From Bin87 sp034421995 (GTDB lineage: Bacteria > Chloroflexota > Dehalococcoidia > Lucifugimonadales > UBA3495), in the NCBI GenBank assembly GCA_034421995.1, contig DAOUJY010000111.1, positions 1 through 12,211 on the forward strand: a DNA stretch of 12,211 nt. The letters are read 5' to 3'. Numbering within the stretch: the first letter of the stretch is position 1; each line of letters begins with the position of its first letter. This document shows, one piece after another, positions 6,908 through 12,179 of the stretch. The notes beneath the pieces are model-generated. The model saw nothing but the letters and a program-made list of their open reading frames with translations, was not told the DNA's origin and did no database searches. The position numbers were made by a program, and so were the translations under genes.

Positions 6908-6936
6908 AATATACCGCCGGCGGGGTTGGCGTTCAA
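6908..6936 (-). promoter_or_regulatory. Sigma70-type promoter of the CMD-family gene
   Basis: On the minus strand: TTGAAC (6931-6936), a 17-bp spacer, TATATT (6908-6913, 5 of 6 matches). This gives a start near 6901 and a leader of about 27 nt that contains the AAGGAG. It supports ATG 6873 as the true start. Confidence 0.6.
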
Positions 6937-6991
6937 GCCGGCTGCAAGACACGTGACCATTCAGAGTTGGTGAGTTTCCTCGTCAGGAACC

Positions 6992-7088
6992 CGTCATTCC
7001 TGCGAAAGCAGGAATCCAGAAAGCCTTCGCATGGGCAAACGTGAATAGGGCAAGGACTTCCTGGATACCGGCTTTCGCCGGTATGACG
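6992..7088. repeat. Double-hairpin inverted repeat element, 97 bp
   Basis: Two 28-bp units lie in opposite orientation. Left (6992-7019) folds as ATTCCTGC-GAAA-GCAGGAAT; right (7061-7088) folds as ATACCGGC-TTTC-GCCGGTAT. Their flanks (CGTC... and ...GACG, CCAG... and ...CTGG) are also inverted copies. It resembles the widespread bacterial repeat that translates as VIPAKAGIQ and FWIPAFAGMT in misannotated proteins; on the minus strand both peptides are seen here. It separates the DUF433 locus from the CMD-family gene. Confidence 0.9.
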
Positions 7089-7198
7089 GTTTTGGTATCA
7101 GACGGGCGCCTCGAATCTGAACGGTTGCTGGCGCGCAACAAGGCCACTGCCAATCCTGGCATATGTTCGTCGGCCAGACCACGCATAAAGAGGATCAA
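7089..7198 (-). pseudogene. Remnant of a DUF5615-like PIN-family toxin gene
   Basis: Immediately after the DUF433 stop, the minus strand opens a frame (TTG 7198 or ATG 7186) whose first residues read Met-Arg-Gly-Leu-Ala-Asp-Glu-His-Met-Pro, with a following helix. This resembles the start of DUF5615 PIN-like proteins (LADENxP, with a catalytic Asp). The similarity lasts about 20 residues. The frame then runs into the double-hairpin repeat at 7088 and encodes only repeat-derived peptide until a stop at 6983. I saw no rest of the gene beyond the repeat. DUF433-DUF5615 is a known toxin-antitoxin-like pairing, which supports the call; the short match limits it. Confidence 0.45.
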
Positions 7199-7486
7199 TC
7201 AGTCCGAACTGGTCGAGGTGTACTTTGGCGTCCCGTCCGGATTGTGGTAAGGGCAAAACTCCATGCCCCAATCTTCGTAGGCGACCATGCCGTGGGCATC
7301 GGCGTAGGCGTTAGCAGCGTGGATGCCTTCACGGTACAGGGTTGGGTAGTTTTGCAACAGTTCGTCTTCGGTGGCTCCATCAGCTTGCAGCTCCAGCAAC
7401 AGCCACACGGGGATCCTGGTCCCTTTGATGATTGGATCACCACCGCAGGTTCCGGGCACCTTTACGATAATTCCTTGCCAGTCCAT
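7199..7486 (-). CDS. DUF433 domain protein, antitoxin-like, 95 aa
   Basis: DUF433 proteins are small winged-helix-like proteins, often antitoxins paired with DUF5615 PIN-like toxins. The signature is at residues 14-50: C14-G-G-D-P-I-I-K-G-T-R-I-P-V, then L32-x-x-x-x-x-G-A-T-E-D-E-L, then Y47-P-T-L. The tail (about 71-95) is unusual, with W73, C78 and H81. Start ATG 7486 has GGAGG 7 nt upstream, a strong ribosome binding site. The gene that should encode the partner toxin is present only as a fragment downstream, so this may be an orphan antitoxin. nadC ends 74 bp upstream on the same strand. Confidence 0.85.
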   Translation of the reverse strand: MDWQGIIVKVPGTCGGDPIIKGTRIPVWLLLELQADGATEDELLQNYPTLYREGIHAANAYADAHGMVAYEDWGMEFCPYHNPDGTPKYTSTSSD

Positions 7487-7559
7487 AGCTCTGCCTCCGG
7501 GCGACGGCTTGCGTCTATCCGCCGCCCTCGCCTATTTCACCGTATCACAAAGGCCGGCG

Positions 7560-8420
7560 CTATCCCGGAAACTCCAGGTCCAGCGAGATGTCCAGGGCGT
7601 CGGTGGAGTGGGTCAGGCCGCCGATGCTGATGAGGTCAACCCCCGTTTCGGCCACGGCGCGTACCGTTGCCATGGTGATACCGCCTGAAGCTTCCACCGA
7701 GGCCCGGCCGGCGATGATGCCCACCGCTTCCCGCATCATGTCCACCGGCATATTGTCCAGCATTATGATGTGGGCGCCGGCGTCAACGGCTTCCCGCACC
7801 TGCTCCAGCGACTCCACCTCCACCTCGACGCGGATGGTGTGGGAGGCCCGGGCGATGGCGTGGCGCACCACGGCGCCCAGCGGCTCTTCCAGTGAAGCGC
7901 GAGCGGCCAGGTGGTTGTCCTTGATGAGGATGCCATCGGCCAGGTTCAGGCGATGGTTGTAGCCGCCGCCCATGCGGACGCTGTACTTGTCCAGGAAACG
8001 GTGGCCCGGAGCGGTTTTGCGGGTGTCAACGATGCGGGCGGCGGTTCCTTCCACCTCGCGGACGTAGCGGTTGGTGGCCGTGGCGATGCCGCTCATGCGC
8101 TGGACGAAGTTCAGGGCGGTCCGCTCGGCCCGCAGTATGGATGCGGCCGAGCCGCGCACGCTGGCGATATCCTGTCCGGGAGACAGGTCCGCGCCGTCGT
8201 CCAGCAACAGGTCAACGTCCAGGTCGGGGTCAACGCGGTGGAACACGGCGCCGGCGACGGCGCCGCCGGCCAGCACTCCGTCGGCCTTGGCGCGAAGGAG
8301 GCCGCTGCCGACGATTTCGCCGGGAATCAGGGTTTGCGTCGTGGGGTCGTTGAACGCCTGGTCCTCGGTGAGGGCAGCGTCAATGAGGTTGAGAACCTCC
8401 GGCGGAAGCTGCTGAGTCAT
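7560..8420 (-). CDS. nadC: Nicotinate-nucleotide pyrophosphorylase (carboxylating), 286 aa
   Basis: NadC (EC 2.4.2.19) turns quinolinate and PRPP into nicotinate mononucleotide, CO2 and pyrophosphate in de novo NAD synthesis. Diagnostic segments are T18-E-D with D25 (the usual GD-x-T-T start of the family), E99-R-T-A-L-N-F-V-Q-R-M-S-G-I-A-T, D132-T-R-K-T-A-P-G-H-R, K145-Y and G152-G-Y-N-H-R-L, K167-D-N-H, E201-V-E, D222-N-M, and E243-A-S-G-G-I. These cover the PRPP and quinolinate binding residues. The length is normal. The frame is open upstream to 8519, but ATG 8420 begins the family's own N-terminus and has a GAGGA run 5 nt or so before it. nadA and nadB are not in the window. It is divergent from the Tat-signal gene. 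Confidence 0.97.
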   Translation of the reverse strand: MTQQLPPEVLNLIDAALTEDQAFNDPTTQTLIPGEIVGSGLLRAKADGVLAGGAVAGAVFHRVDPDLDVDLLLDDGADLSPGQDIASVRGSAASILRAERTALNFVQRMSGIATATNRYVREVEGTAARIVDTRKTAPGHRFLDKYSVRMGGGYNHRLNLADGILIKDNHLAARASLEEPLGAVVRHAIARASHTIRVEVEVESLEQVREAVDAGAHIIMLDNMPVDMMREAVGIIAGRASVEASGGITMATVRAVAETGVDLISIGGLTHSTDALDISLDLEFPG

Positions 8421-8484
8421 AGTATCCTCGCGGTGGGCAGAGATTTCGGGTAACTGATAATTATGAGTTTGCCACTCTGGAGCG

Positions 8485-8502
8485 TTCCCCGCAATCGGGG
8501 AA
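8485..8502. promoter_or_regulatory. Perfect 7-bp hairpin/inverted repeat in the divergent nadC/Tat-gene region
   Basis: TTCCCCG-CAAT-CGGGGAA is a perfect inverted repeat with a 4-base centre, lying just upstream of the plus-strand TTGACA (8513) and about 65 bp from nadC. Its position would suit an operator or a transcript hairpin, but no specific regulator is recognised. Confidence 0.35.
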
Positions 8503-8512
8503 GCAGTAGCGA

Positions 8513-8541
8513 TTGACACCGCCGGGAGCGGCTGATAGCAT
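8513..8541 (+). promoter_or_regulatory. Sigma70-type promoter of the Tat-signal mini-protein
   Basis: A perfect -35 TTGACA (8513-8518), a 17-bp spacer and -10 TAGCAT (8536-8541, 4 of 6 matches) stand 43 bp before the GTG start at 8584. This is the best argument that the small downstream gene is expressed. Confidence 0.65.
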
Positions 8542-8583
8542 TTTCCGGCGTTCCAAGTTCGCTTTCGGGAGTTGTTTGTAGCC

Positions 8584-8799
8584 GTGCCTGCTCAGATTGA
8601 AAACCGTGATTCCACCAACGGGACTTCCCGCCGCCGCTTTCTGGGCGTGCTGGGCATTGGCATCGCCGGCGCGGCGGTTGTAGCCAGTATGCTGCCCTTC
8701 GGACGGCGGAACAACGCCGCCGCAGCTGCGAGCGAGTTTCCCGCGCCCGGCTCCATGTTCCATCCGGCCCAGGACCCGCGCACCGACCCGCGACGGTAG
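8584..8799 (+). CDS. Tat-signal mini-protein, 71 aa
   Basis: It has a twin-arginine export signal: S-R-R-R-F-L-G-V-L at about residues 15-23, then an 18-residue hydrophobic core (GIGIAGAAVV...), then an Ala-rich segment and a short proline- and arginine-rich tail. No Cys, no cofactor motif and no other domain is visible. The start is probably GTG 8584, with GGGAG 12 nt upstream; TTG 8572 is in frame but sits directly on the GGGAG. The design resembles the short Tat-target proteins found next to formate dehydrogenases, but no such genes are in the window. It could also be the first part of a broken longer redox protein. Convergent with mutL. Confidence 0.6.
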   Translation: MPAQIENRDSTNGTSRRRFLGVLGIGIAGAAVVASMLPFGRRNNAAAAASEFPAPGSMFHPAQDPRTDPRR

Positions 8800-8822
8800 G
8801 GTGCGGCACTCGCTGCTGCGTG

Positions 8823-8851
8823 GTAGGGGCGGGTTTCAAACCCGCCCCTAC
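8823..8851. repeat. Palindromic repeat, GGTTTCAAACC core, copy 4
   Basis: This is a 29-bp perfect palindrome, identical to copy 2 except that the single centre base is C instead of G, meaning it is the same element in opposite orientation. It lies between the convergent 3' ends of the Tat mini-gene and mutL, where a hairpin would suit a bidirectional terminator. Confidence 0.95.
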
Positions 8852-8858
8852 GCATTGG

Positions 8859-10610
8859 TTATCGCCGGCCGAATTCGCGTTCCAACTGATATTCAGTGAA
8901 ATGCACCACCGTCGGCCGGCCATGGGGGCAGTTGTAGGGGTTATCGGTGGTCTCCAGTTGGCGGAGCAGCGCGTCCATTTCGTCGTGGGCCAGAGTCATG
9001 CCGGCGCGAACGGAGCCGTGGCAGGCGATGGTAGCGACCAGGGCGTCCTCCCGCTCCATCACCACCTGCTCAACGGCCACGGCGTCCAGCAGGTCAGTGA
9101 GGGCGGTTGCCGGGTCGCTGTTGCCGCGGGCGGCCAGGGTGGCGGGCACAGCGCGGACCAGCCAGGCATTGTCGCCGAAGGGTTCCAGTCGGAAACCGTA
9201 TTCCGACAGCAACCCGGCGTACTCCTCCAGGGTGGCGGCCTGGGACGCGGACAGCTCCGCCGGCAATGGAGCCAGCAGGGGCTGCGCGGCGCGTTCCCGC
9301 GGCCCGGCCCGATGGCGCAACTGGTCGTACACCACGCACTCGTGGGCGGCGTGCTGGTCGATGAGGTACATCCCGGCAGGGCCTTCCGCCACCACGTAGG
9401 TCTGGCGAATCTGGCCCACCACCCGCAGGCCGGCCAGCACCTCCCGCAGCGAGCCGCCGGTGGGCGCAAGGGACGTAGTGGGCAGCGTCAGAAGTTCCCG
9501 CGGCGGAGCAGCGCTGCCGGCATAGGGCGCCGGGACGCGAAGCGCTGGCGCGGCCGGGGGCGATGCCCCGGCGACAGCCGGATTGCCGGAGGGAGTGAAG
9601 GAACGGGTGACCTGGCGCACGGGAGCGTGGGCCACCAGCGCATCCCGCACGGCCCGCTGCACGGCGGAAAACAGGCGGTTTTCGTTGTGGAAGCGCACCT
9701 CCCGCTTGCTGGGGTGAGAGTTCACGTCCACCTGCTCCGGCGGAATGGCAACGTCAATTACGGCGATGGGATAGCGTCGGTCGGGCAGCGTCCCCCGGTA
9801 CGCCTGCTCAGTGGCGTAGGTGATGGAGCGGTCATAGACCCAGCGGTGGTTGACCAGCAGGGTGATGTAGGAGCGGTTGTGCCGGCTCAGGTCGGGCGCG
9901 CTGGCGTACCCGCTTACCGATACGTCGCCGTCGATAAGGCTTACGGGCAGCATCCGGCCGGCGACTTGGCTCCCATAGATCGACAGGATGGCATCCTGCA
10001 AGCGGCCGCTGCCGGTGGTGTTCACCGTTTCCCGCCCGTCCACGTTGAGGGTGAAACGGACGCCGGGATCAGCCAGGGCGTAACGGGTCACAACTTCCTG
10101 GATGCGGGCGGTCTCGGCGGCCGGGGAGCGCAGGAACCGGCGGCGGGCCGGCAGGTTGCCGAACAGCTCGACCACCTGCACGGTGGCGCCCACCGGGCAG
10201 CCGATGCTGCGTTCAGCCACGGCCTCGCCGTAACGAAACTCAATACGCGCGCCGGCGTCGGCATCCCCCGTCCGCGTGGTGCAGGTGACCCGGGCCACGG
10301 CGGCGATGCTGGGCAGGGCCTCGCCGCGAAAGCCTAGGGTGGATACGGATTGCAGGTCGGCCACAGTGGCCAGCTTGCTGGTGGCGTGGTGGCGAAAGGC
10401 CAGCGCCAATTCGTCGGCAGGAATACCGCAGCCGTCGTCCGTGACCCTGATTTCGGCTACGCCGCCCTCCCGGACGGCAACGTCGATGCGGGTGGCGCCG
10501 GCGTCAAGGGAGTTTTCAACCAGTTCCTTGACCACCGAGGCGGGACGCTCGATGACCTCGCCGGCGGCGATCTGCGCGGCGACGTGGGGCAGGAGTTGCT
10601 GGATGGGCAT
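8859..10610 (-). CDS. mutL: DNA mismatch repair protein MutL, endonuclease type, 583 aa
   Basis: MutL links mismatch recognition by MutS to strand removal. The N-terminal GHKL ATPase is complete: E32-N33 and D36-A-G, D58-D-G-C-G-I, T77-S-K-L and G93-F-R-G-E-A-L, followed by the transducer domain with N152-L-P-A-R. A Pro/Ala-rich linker covers about 336-385. The C-terminal domain has D418-Q-H-A-A-H-E424-C-V-V-Y-D429, A529-C-H-G-S-V-R-A, C561-P-H-G-R-P and a final F-G-R-R, the set found in MutL proteins that nick DNA. The motif usually ends in Glu; here it is Asp429, and the residue after E424 is Cys instead of the common Arg. Bacteria with this type usually lack MutH. No mutS is in the window. 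The ribosome binding site is weak; coupling to the upstream mini-gene is possible. Confidence 0.97.
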   Translation of the reverse strand: MPIQQLLPHVAAQIAAGEVIERPASVVKELVENSLDAGATRIDVAVREGGVAEIRVTDDGCGIPADELALAFRHHATSKLATVADLQSVSTLGFRGEALPSIAAVARVTCTTRTGDADAGARIEFRYGEAVAERSIGCPVGATVQVVELFGNLPARRRFLRSPAAETARIQEVVTRYALADPGVRFTLNVDGRETVNTTGSGRLQDAILSIYGSQVAGRMLPVSLIDGDVSVSGYASAPDLSRHNRSYITLLVNHRWVYDRSITYATEQAYRGTLPDRRYPIAVIDVAIPPEQVDVNSHPSKREVRFHNENRLFSAVQRAVRDALVAHAPVRQVTRSFTPSGNPAVAGASPPAAPALRVPAPYAGSAAPPRELLTLPTTSLAPTGGSLREVLAGLRVVGQIRQTYVVAEGPAGMYLIDQHAAHECVVYDQLRHRAGPRERAAQPLLAPLPAELSASQAATLEEYAGLLSEYGFRLEPFGDNAWLVRAVPATLAARGNSDPATALTDLLDAVAVEQVVMEREDALVATIACHGSVRAGMTLAHDEMDALLRQLETTDNPYNCPHGRPTVVHFTEYQLEREFGRR

Positions 10611-10620
10611 GGGCGGTCAG

Positions 10621-10860
10621 TTATTTGTAACGTCGGCATTCGCCGCGAATCTTGGGCATTGGCACCGGGACATCTACGGCACGACGATCAACGCACGCAG
10701 GACATAGACAATGGTCGTTACCCTCACACCAAAGGCGGCGATAGCCCCTGGTTGGCCGAGTGCACAGGTAGCAGGATTGGTGGTGAATGGGCTTGCGTGT
10801 CGGGGCATCCGAATCAATCAAGCGGACGAAATCTTTGCTTTTGGGATGACGTCGGTACAT
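10621..10860 (-). CDS. Cys-rich mini-protein, 79 aa
   Basis: I do not recognise this protein. It is basic and has C30-x2-C33, C45, C51-x-C53-x2-C56 and C75, plus H26, H27 and H50, so it looks like a small zinc-binding module, perhaps with two sites. Start ATG 10860 has an AGGTG shortly upstream. The stop lies 10 bp before mutL on the same strand, so the pair is probably one transcript. A link to DNA repair is only suggested by position. The overlapping plus-strand frame (10711-11037) is less likely, as it runs through the repeat region. Confidence 0.6.
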   Translation of the reverse strand: MYRRHPKSKDFVRLIDSDAPTRKPIHHQSCYLCTRPTRGYRRLWCEGNDHCLCPACVDRRAVDVPVPMPKIRGECRRYK

Positions 10861-10933
10861 TTTGCACCTACCCAGATGATTGACTTGCTCCTTAGTTTAA
10901 CACGCGCCTCGGTAATGGCATCATGGCGGGAAA

Positions 10934-11045
10934 TGTCAGAATCAGGATTTACAGGATTTTATGATTTTGCAGGATTGGGAACTCTTCACCGCTGGACCAC
11001 TCTAATCCTGCTAATCCCCAAATCCTGTAAATCCTGATTCTGACA
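10934..11045. repeat. 112-bp inverted repeat with 26-bp perfect arms
   Basis: Outer arms 10934-10959 and 11020-11045 are perfectly complementary over 26 bp (start TGTCAGAATCAGGATTTACA). Pairing continues inward with small mismatches through a GCAGGATT block (10969-10976 pairing with 11003-11010). The central loop is about 26 nt. It is built of repeated AGGATT units and would form a very long hairpin. It is AT-richer than the surrounding DNA and looks like a small mobile, MITE-like element or a transcription-ending repeat. Confidence 0.9.
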
Positions 11046-11050
11046 AATAA

Positions 11051-11078
11051 ATGAGGGCGACCGACCGGTCGCCCCTAC
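11051..11078. repeat. Degenerate palindromic repeat, ACCGACCGGT core, copy 5
   Basis: The right arm is the same CGCCCCTAC as in the other copies. The core pairs GGGCGACC (11055-11062) with GGTCGCCC (11067-11074) around a 4-base loop. The left outer end has decayed (ATGAGGGCG where GTAGGGGCG is expected), which suggests an older copy. It lies 24 bp after the stop of the HAD-like gene. Confidence 0.8.
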
Positions 11079-11101
11079 ATCGTTACGGACGGCAGTGCCG
11101 A

Positions 11102-11539
11102 TCAGAACAGCGGTATCTTGGTGCCCTTGGCCCGGTACTGGCGGTCCTCGGAGCCGCCGGTTTCCAGGAAGTCGCAGATGATGCGGTAGATGCGGGCCAT
11201 CTCGTGGTCAACGCTGCGGGAGAAGAAGTAGGGCGGCACCCAGACGCCGCCGAACTCCGCAACGATTTCCGGATAGTCGTCAATCACGAACTCCGGCTCC
11301 ACCGGGATTTTCAGTTCGGCAAGGCGTTCCTGATAGTGGTGCGTGGGTTTTTCGTACACCCCCGATACGAACCGATGCAGATCGTGCTTCTCGATAACCT
11401 CCCATCGTTCGCCCATTCCCGACCAGATGTAGATTTCGTGCCCGTCGTCCAGCAGTTTCTGGAAGGTGTCCACCGTGCCCGGGCGCAGCGTGTCGTCCAG
11501 CCCCAGGATCGTGTAGTCAACGTCAAAAAAGATTTTCAT
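11102..11539 (-). CDS. HAD-like hydrolase, 145 aa
   Basis: This is a small haloacid-dehalogenase-superfamily protein, probably a phosphatase; the substrate is unknown. Motif I is F4-F-D6-V-D8-Y-T10 (nucleophile D6, acid D8), motif II is W39-S40-G, motif III a lysine near K64, and motif IV is D87-D88. All four are in the right order. There is no large cap domain, so the active site may be open to larger substrates. Start ATG 11539 has only a distant GGGA upstream. It follows the ArsC-like selenoprotein gene by 47 bp on the same strand and may share its transcript. The sequence ends before a palindromic repeat. Confidence 0.82.
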   Translation of the reverse strand: MKIFFDVDYTILGLDDTLRPGTVDTFQKLLDDGHEIYIWSGMGERWEVIEKHDLHRFVSGVYEKPTHHYQERLAELKIPVEPEFVIDDYPEIVAEFGGVWVPPYFFSRSVDHEMARIYRIICDFLETGGSEDRQYRAKGTKIPLF

Positions 11540-11586
11540 AATCGGTTAGTCGTCCCGGGGTGCTTGGTCGGTCGGTATCGTATGGA

Positions 11587-11949
11587 TCAGGCGTCGATGG
11601 CTTCGGTGATGGCCTTCAGGCTGGCACCGATGATGATGCGGTCGCCCAGGCGGACGATGGGGCGGCGCACCAGGCGCGGCTCTTCCAGCATCAGGGAGAC
11701 CTTGCGGTCATCGGACAGTTCGGCGGCGGTCAGCCCCATCTTCTTCAGCGACGGGCTGCGGGCCGCGAATACGGCGCTGACCCCCGGCTCGCCAACCTCG
11801 GCCACCAGATCTCGCAGTTCCGTTTCGGTGAAGGGATCTTTGAAGTAGTCCCTTTCTTCCACCGTGTAGCCCTTTTGCACGAGCAACTCCCGCACTTTAC
11901 GACAGCTGCTTCAACGGGGCCACCAATACATTGTTGCCGTAGCGCTCAT
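11587..11949 (-). CDS. ArsC/Spx-family selenoprotein with UxxC active site, 120 aa
   Basis: This is an arsenate-reductase-like (ArsC/Spx, thioredoxin-fold) protein whose reading frame contains one TGA. It starts at ATG 11949, with AGGAG at 11956-11960 and a 6-nt spacer, and reads Met-Ser-Ala-Thr-Ala-Thr-Met-Tyr-Trp-Trp-Pro-Arg, then TGA (11911-11913, codon 13), then S-S-C16-R-K. In the family this place is the redox C-x2-C-R-K, so TGA stands for the first Cys and the product would have U13-x2-C16. The remainder (Y28 strand, helix, R64, P91, R95-R-P97, G114-like turn) is normal ArsC/Spx. Without readthrough only an active-site-less fragment from GTG 11895 would remain. A hairpin fit for a SECIS starts right after TGA. 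The true stop is also a TGA (11587-11589). Substrate (arsenate, thiol or other) is not known. A nonsense mutation or sequencing error cannot be excluded from one copy. Confidence 0.85.
11882..11910 (-). promoter_or_regulatory. Candidate bacterial SECIS hairpin
   Basis: In the mRNA (minus strand) the bases directly after UGA fold as AGCAGCU (11904-11910) with AGUUGCU (11882-11888), seven pairs with one G-U. After a G-G mismatch come UCG/CGG and a UAAAGUG loop. A G in the loop is 16 nt after UGA, in the distance range known for bacterial SECIS elements. The fold is entirely within the coding region, as in bacterial selenoproteins. The loop G is not in the first two loop positions, so the match is good but not ideal. 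Confidence 0.55.
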
Positions 11950-12179
11950 CTCAATCTCCTGACGAATTGCGTTGGCCAGCGATGACAGTGGAAAGCATTT
12001 TATACCCCCGGTTGCCTTCAACATAAGTGGGGCAAATGTAAATTCTGTGTAATGTCGGCTTTCGGAGAACCGTCGGAATCAGCAACTGTCTTGAAGGTCA
12101 AGCTAGGCTTTACGCATTTTTAGAAAAGTAAAAGGACAGGGTAAGCTGGCCTGACCCAAATTCCACTAAAGGCCCAGCC
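11950..12179. other. Intergenic stretch upstream of the selenoprotein gene
   Basis: No gene is seen in this 230-bp stretch. On the minus strand it holds the AGGAG (11956-11960) and a TATAAAAT sequence (11997-12004) that could be a -10 box about 48-55 bp before ATG 11949; no matching -35 is clear. The far side leads into the transposase start and may include the insertion sequence's left end, whose boundary I could not fix. Confidence 0.35.

Noticed and set aside
6983..7088. Coding of the peptide VIPAKAGIQ...FWIPAFAGMT on the minus strand
   Set aside because: This is the translation of a hairpin repeat, not a protein.
8820..10337. 505-residue plus-strand open frame opposite mutL
   Set aside because: It is rich in Gly, Val, His and Gln as expected for the complement of a GC-rich gene, and its start lies in a palindromic repeat; mutL on the other strand is unmistakable.
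3822..11078. CRISPR array
   Set aside because: The repeated palindromes are thousands of bases apart with genes between, without regular spacers, and no cas genes are seen.
11587..11895. 102-residue ArsC-like protein starting at GTG 11895
   Set aside because: It lacks the redox motif and the first strand of the fold and has no good ribosome binding site; the start at 11949 with TGA read as Sec is better.
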